From assembly GCF_001889405.1 (NCBI RefSeq), contig NZ_CP017921.1:1068057-1132056 (forward strand): a stretch of DNA of 64,000 bases. Direction: 5' to 3'. Numbering within the stretch: the first letter of the stretch is position 1; each line of letters starts with the position of its first letter. The DNA is from Methanohalophilus halophilus (GTDB taxonomy: Archaea; Halobacteriota; Methanosarcinia; Methanosarcinales; Methanosarcinaceae). The position numbers and the translations under genes were made by a program. Shown here one piece after another: positions 40,237 to 49,435 of the stretch. Below the pieces are notes generated by a model that saw only the letters and a program-made list of their open reading frames with translations, was not told the origin of the DNA and ran no database searches.

Positions 40237-41603
40237 AACAGGAAATGCCTGAGCAAAAACCAAAGGAAAGAATTAGAAACTTCGGTGAAGTGGCATTGGG
40301 TTACACAGAACAACAGGCTGTAATTGAGGCGGGACGCTGTCTTGAGTGCAATGACCCCCAATGTGTGGCAGGATGTCCTGTTAATATTGATATACCGGGT
40401 TTTGTATCACAGATTAAGAACAAAGACTTTGATAAGGCTATAGGTATACTCAAGGAATCCAATGCCCTGCCGGCAATCTGCGGACGTGTTTGCCCTCAGG
40501 AAGAGCAGTGTGAGAAACTCTGTGTACTTGGGAAAAAGGGTGCCCCTCTTGCCATTGGAAGGCTTGAGCGTTTCTGTGCGGATTATGAAAGGGATGAAGG
40601 AGTAAAATCCCCTGAAAAACCAAAATCCAGCGGGAAAAACGTGGCTGTCATTGGTGCAGGTCCTGCGGGACTTACTGCAGCAGCAGAACTTGCAAAAGCA
40701 GGGCATGGTGTAACTATTTATGAAGCCCTCCACGAGCCGGGAGGGGTATTGACCTACGGTATACCCGAATTCAGGTTACCCAAGGACATTGTCAGGCAAG
40801 AAGTAGATTATATCCGTAATCTTGGGGTTGACATAAAAGTGGATTATGTCATAGGAAAAATAAAAACCCTTGATGAACTCCGCGATGAATTCGATGCCGT
40901 CTTTGTTGGTACGGGTGCCGGTCTCCCCCGGTTCATGGGTATTGAAGGGGAGAACCTCAACGGTGTCTATTCTGCAAATGAGTTTCTCACAAGGGTCAAT
41001 CTGATGAAAGCCTACCGCTTCCCGGATTATGACACACCAATCAAATGCGGAAATAAGGTTGTTGTAGTAGGAGCCGGCAACGTTGCAATGGATGCTGCCC
41101 GCAGTGCCCTGCGGCTGGGTGGCGAGGAAGTAACAGTTGTATATCGTCGCAGTGAGGCGGAAATGTCTGCACGTATTGAAGAAGTTGAACATGCAAAGGA
41201 AGAAGGTGTGATTTTCGACCTGCTTACCAACCCGGTCCGTATCCTTGAAGGTGAAAATAAGACCGTTACAGGTGTAGAATGCGTAAATATGGAACTCGGC
41301 GAACCTGATGATTCCGGCAGGAGGCGTCCCATCCCAATTGAAGGTTCTGAGCATGTGATCGATGCTGACATAGTGATAATTGCTATCGGGACTTCCCCAA
41401 ACCCGGTTATATTTGCAGGTTCTGAAGAACTTGAAACAACTTCGAAGGGTACAATAGTTGTCAATGAGGATACTATGTCATCATTGGCAGGATTATGTGC
41501 GGGTGGCGATGTGGTAACCGGTGCTGCAACCGTAATCAGCGCAATGGGTGCAGGCAAACAGGCAGCTTCAACCATTAACCGGTATCTGGGCAATCAGTTC
41601 TGA
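40227..41603 (+). CDS. NfnB/SudA-like oxidoreductase, large subunit (glutamate-synthase small-subunit family)
   Basis: A 458-residue protein with an N-terminal 4Fe-4S domain (CLECNDPQCVAGCP and CGRVCPQEEQCEKLC), an FAD-binding Rossmann motif VIGAGPAGLTAAAELA (about residue 138) and an NADPH-binding motif VVGAGNVAMDAARSALRLG (about 277). It is annotated in many genomes as the small subunit of glutamate synthase, but with no large subunit here and the NfnA-like gene upstream, an NfnAB/sulfide-dehydrogenase role is more likely. GTG 40227 follows GGGGGTGA; translation is coupled to the preceding gene. ATG 40245 is a second possible start. Confidence 0.87.
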   Translation: MSLKQEMPEQKPKERIRNFGEVALGYTEQQAVIEAGRCLECNDPQCVAGCPVNIDIPGFVSQIKNKDFDKAIGILKESNALPAICGRVCPQEEQCEKLCVLGKKGAPLAIGRLERFCADYERDEGVKSPEKPKSSGKNVAVIGAGPAGLTAAAELAKAGHGVTIYEALHEPGGVLTYGIPEFRLPKDIVRQEVDYIRNLGVDIKVDYVIGKIKTLDELRDEFDAVFVGTGAGLPRFMGIEGENLNGVYSANEFLTRVNLMKAYRFPDYDTPIKCGNKVVVVGAGNVAMDAARSALRLGGEEVTVVYRRSEAEMSARIEEVEHAKEEGVIFDLLTNPVRILEGENKTVTGVECVNMELGEPDDSGRRRPIPIEGSEHVIDADIVIIAIGTSPNPVIFAGSEELETTSKGTIVVNEDTMSSLAGLCAGGDVVTGAATVISAMGAGKQAASTINRYLGNQF

Positions 41604-41642
41604 CAAAAGGTTAATTGAAGAAAGGACTCATATAACTATAAA

Positions 41643-43616
41643 ATGCAAAAAAAACGCTCCACATTTACCTTTGCTTCCGCAGGCAAAAAGAGTCGTCCAA
41701 AGGCCAGGAAGACTCGAAAACGCTCCGATAAGCAGGTGCTAGCCGACCATATTTTCTGGTGCAGTTCCTGCAATGTGCCTTTAATAGGTCCTGTCTGTGA
41801 TACTTGTGGCAGTGAAGGTACGAAATTAACCCTCACTTCTCCTTCAGATGTGAGATTTGTTTCTGCTTATGAAAGGGACTTACTTGATGACCTGCTACGG
41901 CAACTATATGGTTGTAATCCTTTTGTTGATAGGGTCATTCTGTTGAACAAAGTTGCCGGGGATGACCGCAATGATGAGGTGCTGGTTGATGGTATACTTA
42001 TCGGTCATATGTATTTTGATATCCTGCAAAAAAAATCCAAGTTTGAACCCACGGACATGGGTGCCAGCATCCTGATAAATCATACACATTCAAAAATTGC
42101 ACATCTTCATTATACCGGTCGCCATCTTAACGGTAAAAAAATCTCCATGGAGGGTATCGACCATTTTTCCCTGGATATCGAAAAAGGTGATCCTGTGTTG
42201 CTGCGATGTGGAAAACTGGTGGGTATTGGCATCTCTCTTGAGGATTCAGCTAATTTCAGGCCGGGCAAACCTTTGCTTCGGGTCAAGAAAATCAAAAAAA
42301 TTTCTGCAAACCTGAAGCAACCAGTGCCTTCCATGGATTCTGTCATCAAGGCCAACCAATCGTCTCTCAAAAAAATAGAATCCAATGCTATAAACATGAT
42401 AAAAGGGATTGGCAATGATCCTGCTTATTCTTCTTTTCCTGTCAACGTATCATTCAGTGGTGGCAAGGATAGTCTGGTTGTGCTGGACCTTGCCCGAAGG
42501 GCATTGGATGCCAGCCGCCTCAGGGCAATTTTCCTCAATACGGGTATAGAATTTCCTGAGACAGTGCAATTTGCACATGAGTTTTGCAATGACAATGGGA
42601 TAGAACTTATTGAAAAAAGGGCAGAGAATGCTTTCTGGGATAATGTGGAGAGTTTCGGTCCACCGGGCAAGGATTTCCGCTGGTGTTGTAAAGTCTGTAA
42701 ACTGGGCCCTGCTAATTCGGCTTTTGAGTCCTGCAGTGCGGAGAATCCCTGTCTTGCAGTTGACGGAAAACGCAAATATGAGTCATTTTCCAGGCAGGAG
42801 ACCGCTGCAACCGAGGTCAATCCCTTTGTACCGGGCCAGTTGAATGTTTTTCCAATCAGGCAATGGAGGGCTATTGAGGTCTGGCTGTACATCTACTGGA
42901 AAAACCTTGCTTATAACCCCCTCTATGACATGGGTTTTGAAAGGGTAGGTTGCTATCTATGCCCTTCGACCCTTGAATGTGAATTTGAGAGGGTCAGGCA
43001 ATTGTTCCCCGAATTGTATGAAAGATGGATGGCATACCTGCAAAAATGGACGGCTTCAAAGGGTTTGCCCCCGGAATATGCCGAATATGGCTTCTGGCGC
43101 TGGCAGCAGCATCCTCCTAAAATGCTTGCCCTGGCAAAACAGCTGGGAATATCTATCAAACCCGTTGAAACAGAAGATTTCAGCATAAGTGCAGTTTCCG
43201 GACATTCTGTCTGTAGTGGAGGCGATTTTTCCGTTGAGGCCCGGATACGCGGAGTGTCACTATCAGAAGCATCGGATGTACTGAGAATGATGGGTAATGT
43301 CGTATATTCCCCGGAGATGGGTGTTGTCCTCGCAAAGAGCCGCTCATGTACGGTTAAATTCTTTGCATCGGGCAATTTGAAAGTTACAGCTGCTGACAGG
43401 AAAATTGCAGACAGGATGTACAGGAATGCATGTTTGCAGTTGCTACGTATTGCCCGTTGCAGTGGCTGCGGGGTATGTCTCAATGCATGTGCCAAAGGTT
43501 CCATTGAATTGAAAAACGGGAAAATAAAAATACATGACTCATGCACAGGGTGTGGAAAATGCAACGAGTCCTGTGTTGTAATCCGGTATGCTAATCGTAT
43601 CATTCCTGATATTTAA
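41643..43616 (+). CDS. PAPS-reductase-like ATP pyrophosphatase with zinc ribbon, PUA-like and ferredoxin domains
   Basis: A 657-residue multidomain protein known in methanogens (MJ0973-like). In order: a basic N-terminus, a zinc ribbon (CSSCNVPLIGPVCDTCG, about residues 39-55), a PUA-like domain (about 165-220, GDPVLLRCGKLVGIGISL), the PP-loop adenylyl-sulfate/PAPS-reductase core (FSGGKDSLVVLDLA, about 271-284; conserved CxxC-type cysteines WCCKVC and CYLCPSTLEC), and two [4Fe-4S] ferredoxin motifs at the C-terminus (CSGCGVCLNAC, CTGCGKCNESC). The PUA and zinc parts hint at an RNA substrate; true sulfate reduction is less likely. The sequence suggests a redox-dependent sulfur transfer to RNA or cofactor (inference). 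Confidence 0.82.
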   Translation: MQKKRSTFTFASAGKKSRPKARKTRKRSDKQVLADHIFWCSSCNVPLIGPVCDTCGSEGTKLTLTSPSDVRFVSAYERDLLDDLLRQLYGCNPFVDRVILLNKVAGDDRNDEVLVDGILIGHMYFDILQKKSKFEPTDMGASILINHTHSKIAHLHYTGRHLNGKKISMEGIDHFSLDIEKGDPVLLRCGKLVGIGISLEDSANFRPGKPLLRVKKIKKISANLKQPVPSMDSVIKANQSSLKKIESNAINMIKGIGNDPAYSSFPVNVSFSGGKDSLVVLDLARRALDASRLRAIFLNTGIEFPETVQFAHEFCNDNGIELIEKRAENAFWDNVESFGPPGKDFRWCCKVCKLGPANSAFESCSAENPCLAVDGKRKYESFSRQETAATEVNPFVPGQLNVFPIRQWRAIEVWLYIYWKNLAYNPLYDMGFERVGCYLCPSTLECEFERVRQLFPELYERWMAYLQKWTASKGLPPEYAEYGFWRWQQHPPKMLALAKQLGISIKPVETEDFSISAVSGHSVCSGGDFSVEARIRGVSLSEASDVLRMMGNVVYSPEMGVVLAKSRSCTVKFFASGNLKVTAADRKIADRMYRNACLQLLRIARCSGCGVCLNACAKGSIELKNGKIKIHDSCTGCGKCNESCVVIRYANRIIPDI

Positions 43617-43695
43617 TGCGCTGCTTTTAATATAATGAAATAGTAATATGAGATAGTTTATTAAGAGAACATTACCAGTAATGTAAGGGAGTTTC

Positions 43696-44790
43696 ATGGA
43701 GTTAAAAGATATAGATGGTGTATCTGTAATTATCGAAAACAGATGGAAAATAATTGCTTCGCTTGCTTTTTTTATTGTTTTCCTGGCTCTTGTGAAAATT
43801 CTTCTCCCTCTTGCAGACGGTATCGTGTTGGGTCTGGTTTTTGCCTATATATGCAGGCCTATATATGACAAGATAAACAGGAAAAACCATTATGGGGCAT
43901 TCATTGCGACGATGTTTATCGTAACGCCTCTTGTTATCATAATCGGCACCGGTTTTGTAGAGATTTTCAGACAGCTTATCTGGGTTATTGAAAACCAGTC
44001 ACAGGTCCTTGAGATCATATTTGATTTTGTAAGGGCAATATTACCGGGCACTTATTTTGAACGTATCAACCAGCTTGTTTGGGACTCATCGCTTTCGATC
44101 CTTTCTTTTGCAGGTAGCCTGGGTTTTGTTTCGTATGCCAAAAGTCTGGGTATGTTTATGATCAATCTGGTTGTGGCAATCTTTGTTTGCTATTTCCTGC
44201 TGCTTGAAGGTGAGAAACTGTATGCATCCGCAGTGTGTATCGCTCCGAAGGGTACCCAATTAAATGCAGGCCGCTACCTGCGGGAGCTGGACCGGATACT
44301 GAGTGGGATATTTATAGGTAATGCCTACGCTGCTCTGACTGTAAGTACGATTTCAGTAATTGTGTTTTATGCCTTTGGTTTATCTCATATACCGGCACTT
44401 GCGACCCTGATATTTATTGCTTCTGTGATTCCCCTTTTTGCGGGTTATATGGTGCTTCTGGCACTGTCTGTTATCAGATACATAGAAATGGGCGCAGAGG
44501 CTGCAATTGTCTTTTTCATTGTGTCATCTATAGTAATATACGTCCCGCCTGAGCTCTTCCTGCGTCCGTATTTTGTGAGCATGAAATCCCAGATACATCC
44601 GGTAGTACTTGTCGTGGTATTTCTGGGTGGAGGCTTTGTAGGGGGAATAGCTGGATTTTTTGCCGCACCGGTACTCCTGGGAGCTTTGGTAGCTGCTTAC
44701 CGGGTATATATTGACAATTCGAACAGTCAGGATACAGAAGATTCCGACACGGATTCGGAGGAAGCGTGCCTTACAAAAGATTCCATTTGA
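43696..44790 (+). CDS. AI-2E family (PerM-like) membrane protein
   Basis: A 364-residue protein with about seven to eight transmembrane helices in the family arrangement: two N-terminal helices, a long extracytoplasmic region (residues 85-150), then a C-terminal bundle with the segment PELFLRPYFVSMKSQIHPVVLVV, of which the proline and PYF positions are family hallmarks. Members export small molecules or exchange Na+/H+; substrate unknown. GGGAG precedes the ATG, and a TATA-like element lies at 43625-43632. The C-terminal tail is acidic and rich in Asp and Ser. Confidence 0.85.
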   Translation: MELKDIDGVSVIIENRWKIIASLAFFIVFLALVKILLPLADGIVLGLVFAYICRPIYDKINRKNHYGAFIATMFIVTPLVIIIGTGFVEIFRQLIWVIENQSQVLEIIFDFVRAILPGTYFERINQLVWDSSLSILSFAGSLGFVSYAKSLGMFMINLVVAIFVCYFLLLEGEKLYASAVCIAPKGTQLNAGRYLRELDRILSGIFIGNAYAALTVSTISVIVFYAFGLSHIPALATLIFIASVIPLFAGYMVLLALSVIRYIEMGAEAAIVFFIVSSIVIYVPPELFLRPYFVSMKSQIHPVVLVVVFLGGGFVGGIAGFFAAPVLLGALVAAYRVYIDNSNSQDTEDSDTDSEEACLTKDSI

Positions 44791-44842
44791 AAAAGGTTAA
44801 TAAGGATTGTTCCAATTTATCCAGAAGACCCGAGGTGAGTTC

Positions 44843-46738
44843 ATGCAATTATTGCTTATCCATTCCGATTATATTGAATACGAAGTAAAAAAAAGTACTC
44901 CTGTTGCAGAGCAGATAGAGGATTCCTTCAAAAAAGGTAGACTAGATGAAGCTTTGACCGCTTTCATGGCGGTGGAAAGTAGTGATGAAGCAAACCCGAA
45001 AGATGTAGCTGAAAAAGCAGTTGCTGAGATCAAAAAGACTGCATCCCAGGTAAATACTGACAATGTAATGCTTTATCCTTACGCCCATCTAAGTTCCGAC
45101 CTTTCTTCTCCGAAGATTGCGGTTTCTGTAATGAAGGATATTGAAAATAGCCTTGTTGATTCATTTAATGTAAAACGTGCTCCTTTTGGATGGTACAAAG
45201 CATTCAAAATAAGTTGCAAAGGTCATCCTCTCTCCGAACTTTCCCGAACTATCAACCCGGAAAGTGAATCTTGTGGTGAAGGCGTAGATACAGAGGAAGA
45301 AGTTGTATCTGAAGCTCTGAAAGCCGAAAGTACGGCCAAATCTTACTGGAAAGTCCTGACCCCGGACGGTATGCTGCATGATGTTGATGGTTTCGATTTC
45401 AACGATCATGAGAATCTAGGTACCTTTGTGGATCATGAAATCTCCAAAAGCAGGGCTGTGGAAAAGGTTCCTCCTCATGTTGAATTGATGCGCAGGCTTG
45501 AGATTGCGGATTATGAACCCGGCTCTGACTCCGGTAACATGCGTTATTATCCCAAAGGCAGGCTGATCAAATCCCTGCTTGAGCGGTATGTGCTGGATTC
45601 TTCTTCCAGGGAAGGAGCAATGGAAGTAGAAACACCTTTGATGTACGATATGAACCACCCAACTCTCAAGAAATATCTGGACAGATTCCCTGCACGTCAG
45701 TATTCTATTGAATCCGATAAACGTCAGATGTTTTTGAGATTTGCTGCATGCTTTGGCCAGTTCTTGATGAGCCATGATATGACCATTTCCCATCACAACC
45801 TACCCATGAAAATGGTGGAACTTACACGTTACAGTTTCCGTAAGGAACAGAGGGGTGAACTGGTGGGCCTGCGCAGGCTGCGGGCTTTTACCATGCCGGA
45901 TATGCATACCATGTGCGGGGATATGGATCAGGCTGTCGAACAATTCGGTCGCCAGTACCAGATGTCAATAGATGTGTTGAAAGATGTCGGAATCGATGTC
46001 TCTGATTATGAAGTTGCAATCAGGCTTACCCGGGACTTTTATGAGGAGAACAAGGACTTTATAACTGCTCTTGCAAAGAAAGTCAATAAACCTGTTCTTG
46101 TGGAAATGTGGGAGAAACGTTTCTTCTACTTTGTGCTCAAGTTCGAATTCAATTTTGTAGATGCCCTGAAAAAGGCAAGTGCGCTTTCCACCGTCCAGAT
46201 AGATGTTGAAAATGCAGAACGATACGATATTAAGTATATCGACCAGGCCGGAGAAGCCAAAAGGCCCGTCGTATTACATTGTTCACCCAGCGGAGCAATT
46301 GAACGCTGTATTTATTCCCTGCTGGAAAAAGCCTCGATGAAGGCTGAAGAAGGAGAAGTCCCGATGCTTCCTGTCTGGTTATCTCCCACACAGGTCAGGG
46401 TCATACCCATTGCAGAGCGACATATGGAATTTGCCGAAGAGATTGCATCACGTCTTCAGTGTCGTGTGGATATAGATGACAGGGAAGAAACAGTCGGCAA
46501 GAAAATACGTAATGCAGGGCAGGAATGGGTTCCCTACGTGGTAGTTGTCGGTGACAGGGAGGTCGAGAGCGGTAATGTCAATGTTACTGTGAGGGAAGAA
46601 TCCATGCCAAAGAAGCCTTCCAAAATTGAAATGACTGTGGATGAACTCAACAGCCGCATTCTTGCAGAGACTGCCGGGATGCCCCACGGTCACTTGCCTC
46701 TTGCACAAAAACTTAGCATGAGACCAAGATTCATATAA
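44843..46738 (+). CDS. thrS: Threonyl-tRNA synthetase (archaeal type)
   Basis: A 631-residue class II synthetase. The N-terminal domain (about 1-145) is the archaeal editing domain ([17 protein letters not shown]), related to D-aminoacyl-tRNA deacylase, which removes mischarged serine. The catalytic core follows, with motif 2 around [20 protein letters not shown] (residue about 335) and zinc ligands Cys/His ([15 protein letters not shown]). The anticodon-binding domain closes the protein. I use ATG 44843 since GAGGTGA lies at 44832-44838; the frame is open 36 bases further upstream without a good start. It is followed by acylphosphatase after 21 bases. Confidence 0.95.
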   Translation: MQLLLIHSDYIEYEVKKSTPVAEQIEDSFKKGRLDEALTAFMAVESSDEANPKDVAEKAVAEIKKTASQVNTDNVMLYPYAHLSSDLSSPKIAVSVMKDIENSLVDSFNVKRAPFGWYKAFKISCKGHPLSELSRTINPESESCGEGVDTEEEVVSEALKAESTAKSYWKVLTPDGMLHDVDGFDFNDHENLGTFVDHEISKSRAVEKVPPHVELMRRLEIADYEPGSDSGNMRYYPKGRLIKSLLERYVLDSSSREGAMEVETPLMYDMNHPTLKKYLDRFPARQYSIESDKRQMFLRFAACFGQFLMSHDMTISHHNLPMKMVELTRYSFRKEQRGELVGLRRLRAFTMPDMHTMCGDMDQAVEQFGRQYQMSIDVLKDVGIDVSDYEVAIRLTRDFYEENKDFITALAKKVNKPVLVEMWEKRFFYFVLKFEFNFVDALKKASALSTVQIDVENAERYDIKYIDQAGEAKRPVVLHCSPSGAIERCIYSLLEKASMKAEEGEVPMLPVWLSPTQVRVIPIAERHMEFAEEIASRLQCRVDIDDREETVGKKIRNAGQEWVPYVVVVGDREVESGNVNVTVREESMPKKPSKIEMTVDELNSRILAETAGMPHGHLPLAQKLSMRPRFI

Positions 46739-46759
46739 TATCGTATCGAAAATCCATTT

Positions 46760-47038
46760 ATGGATATGGAACGTGCAATAATACATGTATCCGGTGTTGT
46801 GCAGGGTGTTTTCTTTCGCTCCTTTACCATGCAGAAAGCATCCGACATCGGACTTAACGGTTATGTGGTAAACCTCTCGGACGGCAGGGTTAAAGCTGTT
46901 GTCGAAGGTAGCAAGGGAAAAATAGATGCCCTGTTAAATGCTCTCAAAGAGGGCCCTCCTGCATCCAGGGTCAGAGATGTCGAAATAGTTTGGGAGCCAC
47001 CAACAGGCGAATTTAAAGATTTCAGTATCAGGAGATAA
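46760..47038 (+). CDS. acyP: Acylphosphatase
   Basis: A 92-residue protein with the family motifs VSGVVQGVFFRSFT (phosphate loop with the catalytic arginine, about residue 20) and GLNGYVVNLSDGRVKAVVEG (catalytic asparagine about 38). It hydrolyses acyl phosphates such as acetyl phosphate. ATG 46760 and the ATG two codons later are both possible. It probably shares the thrS transcript, and it is convergent with the F390 synthetase gene with 1 base between them. Confidence 0.93.
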   Translation: MDMERAIIHVSGVVQGVFFRSFTMQKASDIGLNGYVVNLSDGRVKAVVEGSKGKIDALLNALKEGPPASRVRDVEIVWEPPTGEFKDFSIRR

Positions 47039-47039
47039 T

Positions 47040-48380
47040 TCATCTCCTGTCCACTACTCTTTTTGGGCGCCCCTTTACTTTATAGAACTCCATCTCCCCT
47101 TCAGGAAGGAAATTGAATAATATCTCAAAGCCCTCTTCATTATAGGCATCCTGCAGGCCAGGTTTGTATTGCAGGAAACTTTTAAGGAAGTTCTCCTGGA
47201 CCTTTTCGCGGTCACATTTTTCAGGTTCTTCACACTCAAGGCTTACCCGTAAAGTGGTGTTTCCTGTTTCACCGTAAAGGAATGCCTCATATTCACCGGT
47301 CAGGTATTCCATGTTATCTCTCTGGAATACTCCTTTTTCGACGTCCACGCGGTTGAAGGGTGTTCCTTCCGCCCAGTATGTCTCGGCTTCCCTTTCAGGG
47401 TTTAGTATTCGCATGTGTGTCCTTCCACATTCACATTTGTCCCTGGACATAACTACGGTTGTGTCTTCAGTATCGTAATTTAACAGCAGGCTACCACATT
47501 TTTCACCCGGTGCAAGTAATGTCGTTAATACGATTCTGCCACATTCACCATCTTTTACAAAGGTCTTTTTGTGTGGGTCATAGACATCCAGGTGCACAAT
47601 ATCTTCGGGTACATGCAATCCGTTTTTCATTTTACACTCACCGCACATGGTGCCTTCGGTGCTTCCATAAGTGTTGTAAACCGGGCAGTCCCATACCTCT
47701 TCAAGATATGTCCTGGATTCTTCTGCAAAACTTTCTCCGCCGACCACCATTTTGTTAATTGAGGTCTCGGAGGGTTCTATCCCCTGTTTCCTGAGTCTTT
47801 TTGCAAGGCGTAGCAGTTTGAACACACTTGCAACTATCCCTGTGGGCTGGTAACTTTCAAGTATTCGGGGAGGGAAAGTGCATTTTCCTTCAGGTATGAT
47901 TGCCATGCCAATATCCCGGGCGGCAAGGGTCATCGTGTTTGCTCCCACGTTCATTCCATAGGAAGCGCACATGATTACCCTGTCATCTTCATTAAAATTC
48001 TGTGATACAAAACTCCTGCCATATTTCTGGGCGTACCTCTGCCAGTCCTCCCATGTAAGGAAAAATGATTTGGGTACCCCGCTGGTGCCACTGGTCTCAT
48101 GCACGGTATAAACATCTTTCCAGTCTACACTCTTGAAACGAAAATCCGGTGTTTCAGGAGGCTGGTTGTTTCTTATGATATCACCTGTAACAATTGGTAA
48201 TTCCAACAAATCCTCATGGGTGGAGATATCGGCGGGTGTGACATTATTTTCCCTGAACCATTTCCTGTAAAATGGTGAATTTTCTGCTGCATATTTGACA
48301 GTATATTTTATCCTTTCATCAACAAGGTTATCCAGTTCTTCTCTTCCGAGGTTTTCCATTTCAGGGTTAAAATAAGGTAT
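47040..48380 (-). CDS. ftsA: Coenzyme F390 synthetase (PaaK-like adenylate-forming enzyme), ATA start suspected
   Basis: A PaaK-family ligase (about 446 residues) that attaches AMP or GMP to oxidised coenzyme F420, giving F390, a redox signal in methanogens. The adenylation loop is SGTSGVPKSFFLTW (about residues 99-112), and YNTYGSTEG is the second nucleotide motif. A CxxC-rich segment (CGECKMKNG, CECGRTH) may bind zinc. The conserved family N-terminus (YFNPEME followed by LGREELD) begins before the first ordinary start, ATG 48359. The frame continues upstream, and ATA 48380 is 8 bases behind a perfect AAGGAGG (48395-48389). It follows the 68-aa zinc protein gene. Confidence 0.85.
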   Translation of the reverse strand: MPYFNPEMENLGREELDNLVDERIKYTVKYAAENSPFYRKWFRENNVTPADISTHEDLLELPIVTGDIIRNNQPPETPDFRFKSVDWKDVYTVHETSGTSGVPKSFFLTWEDWQRYAQKYGRSFVSQNFNEDDRVIMCASYGMNVGANTMTLAARDIGMAIIPEGKCTFPPRILESYQPTGIVASVFKLLRLAKRLRKQGIEPSETSINKMVVGGESFAEESRTYLEEVWDCPVYNTYGSTEGTMCGECKMKNGLHVPEDIVHLDVYDPHKKTFVKDGECGRIVLTTLLAPGEKCGSLLLNYDTEDTTVVMSRDKCECGRTHMRILNPEREAETYWAEGTPFNRVDVEKGVFQRDNMEYLTGEYEAFLYGETGNTTLRVSLECEEPEKCDREKVQENFLKSFLQYKPGLQDAYNEEGFEILFNFLPEGEMEFYKVKGRPKRVVDRR

Positions 48381-48400
48381 ACAATCATCCTCCTTATTTA

Positions 48401-48607
48401 TTAGCGGAAAGTTTCTTCAACTATCTCATATTCTACGGAAGAAACTTCCCTCTCAAGAGAGGTGACTCCCAGTACGTCTCGCAATTCTTCGATACAGTCC
48501 ATACATATATGGACTTTCCCTATTATTTTTCCCGGTTCTGCATCTTTTTCGGATCCGCCCTCTATGTCGTAATCCATACACTCTTTTCCACAAAATATAC
48601 AGCTCAA
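48401..48607 (-). CDS. Small zinc-finger protein (ClpX-type ZBD-like), 68 aa
   Basis: A 68-residue protein with CIFCGKEC near the start and HICMDCIEEL about 30 residues later. This four-cysteine layout (C-x2-C ... C-x2-C-x2-L) resembles the zinc-binding domain at the N-terminus of ClpX, but no ATPase follows; the remainder is an acidic tail (EREVSSVEYEIVEETFR). It is directly upstream of F390 synthetase on the same transcript, whose ribosome binding site lies just behind its stop codon. A role as adaptor or partner of F390 synthetase is a guess from position. Confidence 0.7.
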   Translation of the reverse strand: MSCIFCGKECMDYDIEGGSEKDAEPGKIIGKVHICMDCIEELRDVLGVTSLEREVSSVEYEIVEETFR

Positions 48608-48680
48608 GAAACCCCCTCCTTCTTATTATATTTTGAAAAGATTTGTATATATTACTTTCGACCTTAACAGAAGGGTTATT

Positions 48681-48688
48681 TTTATAAG
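48681..48688 (+). promoter_or_regulatory. TATA box of the Toprim gene
   Basis: TTTATAAG is about 27 bases before ATG 48711, implying a leaderless transcript and supporting that start over the open frame that extends back to 48633. Confidence 0.45.
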
Positions 48689-48710
48689 TTCTCCCTTTAT
48701 ATGGCTATTG

Positions 48711-49160
48711 ATGTCTTCTTTTTTGAACAATAGTTCCCTGACTCCCTCTTCGATGTATGAAATTAAGAGAAGATATGAACTGCTTGAAGAATTGCGAAAA
48801 GAGCTCATCAAGTGTTCTGATGAAGGTGACATTATCCTGGTTGAAGGAAAAAGGGATGTTTCTTCATTGCGTAGTCTCGGCATACATGGTATTATTAAAA
48901 AAGTAACTCATATTCCCCTGCTTGATCTATCCGAAAAACTGCGGGAAATGGATCGCTGTGTTATTATTCTGACTGATTGGGACAGAAGGGGAAATATGCT
49001 TGCAGAGAAGATTTCTACAGATCTGGAATATATGGATGTCGATGTGGATACTTCTATCAGAAATAGATTTGTGTCCCTTGTCCAAAAAGAGATAAAAGAT
49101 GTAGAAAGTCTTGACAGACACATGAAAAAAATGAAAGATACTGTTTTACAACAGTATTAG
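48711..49160 (+). CDS. Archaeal Toprim-domain protein
   Basis: A 149-residue protein with a Toprim domain: ILVEGKRDVSSLRSLG (conserved Glu, about residue 45) and IILTDWDRRGNMLAEK (DxD motif, about 86), as in RNase M5-like and primase-like small archaeal proteins (COG1658-like). These bind Mg2+ and act on nucleic acids. The start at ATG 48711 fits a leaderless transcript; ATG 48753 is an alternative. This is the only gene in the window whose stop codon is TAG, and TGA follows at once (49161-49163). Its end overlaps the convergent 43-aa zinc gene by four bases. Confidence 0.82.
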   Translation: MSSFLNNSSLTPSSMYEIKRRYELLEELRKELIKCSDEGDIILVEGKRDVSSLRSLGIHGIIKKVTHIPLLDLSEKLREMDRCVIILTDWDRRGNMLAEKISTDLEYMDVDVDTSIRNRFVSLVQKEIKDVESLDRHMKKMKDTVLQQY

Positions 49161-49288
49161 TGAAGTAACTCCCGGGAAGTTGTCCTGCCACACTTGCGGC
49201 AGTAGTAAAGGACATTGGATTTCATCTTCATTACGTTTAACTTTTCCCTGCATTGAGTGCATGTCTTACAGGAGGCTGCTTGCATCAT
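49157..49288 (-). CDS. Tiny zinc-ribbon protein, 43 aa
   Basis: A short gene with a strong GAGGAGGT ribosome binding site 5 to 6 bases before ATG 49288 (a second ATG follows immediately). The product has two CxxC pairs, in KTCTQC and YYCRKCGRT, typical of a single zinc ribbon. It is downstream of the 45-aa zinc gene: the TGA of that gene lies next to this gene's ribosome binding site, so the two are co-translated. The cysteine pattern and the good ribosome binding site are the main reasons to believe in it. Function unknown; small zinc ribbons often act as RNA-binding or adaptor proteins. Confidence 0.65.
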   Translation of the reverse strand: MMQAASCKTCTQCREKLNVMKMKSNVLYYCRKCGRTTSRELLH

Positions 49289-49297
49289 ACTACCTCC

Positions 49298-49435
49298 TCA
49301 CGCAAGCATAGTTATGGAATCAAGGCGCGCTGTTCCCTCTACTGTCCAGTAATCGCACACATTGCAGTATTCTATTCCATTTTCGTTGACTTCCATTTCG
49401 GAATGACATTCCGGACATCTTTTTAGTCTTGTCAT
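49298..49435 (-). CDS. Tiny zinc-ribbon protein, 45 aa
   Basis: ATG 49435 has GGAG five bases upstream and the frame runs 45 codons to TGA 49300-49298. The product begins MTRLKRCPECHSEMEV and continues with EYCNVCDYWTVEG, giving two CxxC pairs 16 residues apart, a zinc ribbon like those of archaeal transcription or ribosome-associated proteins. It is the first gene of a two-gene unit with the 43-aa protein. Upstream there are 360 bases without a clear gene. Confidence 0.68.
   Translation of the reverse strand: MTRLKRCPECHSEMEVNENGIEYCNVCDYWTVEGTARLDSITMLA

Noticed and set aside
40227..41603. Glutamate synthase small subunit as the function of the NfnB-like gene
   Set aside because: There is no large subunit gene nearby and the upstream gene is of the NfnA/SudB type, which points to a different complex.
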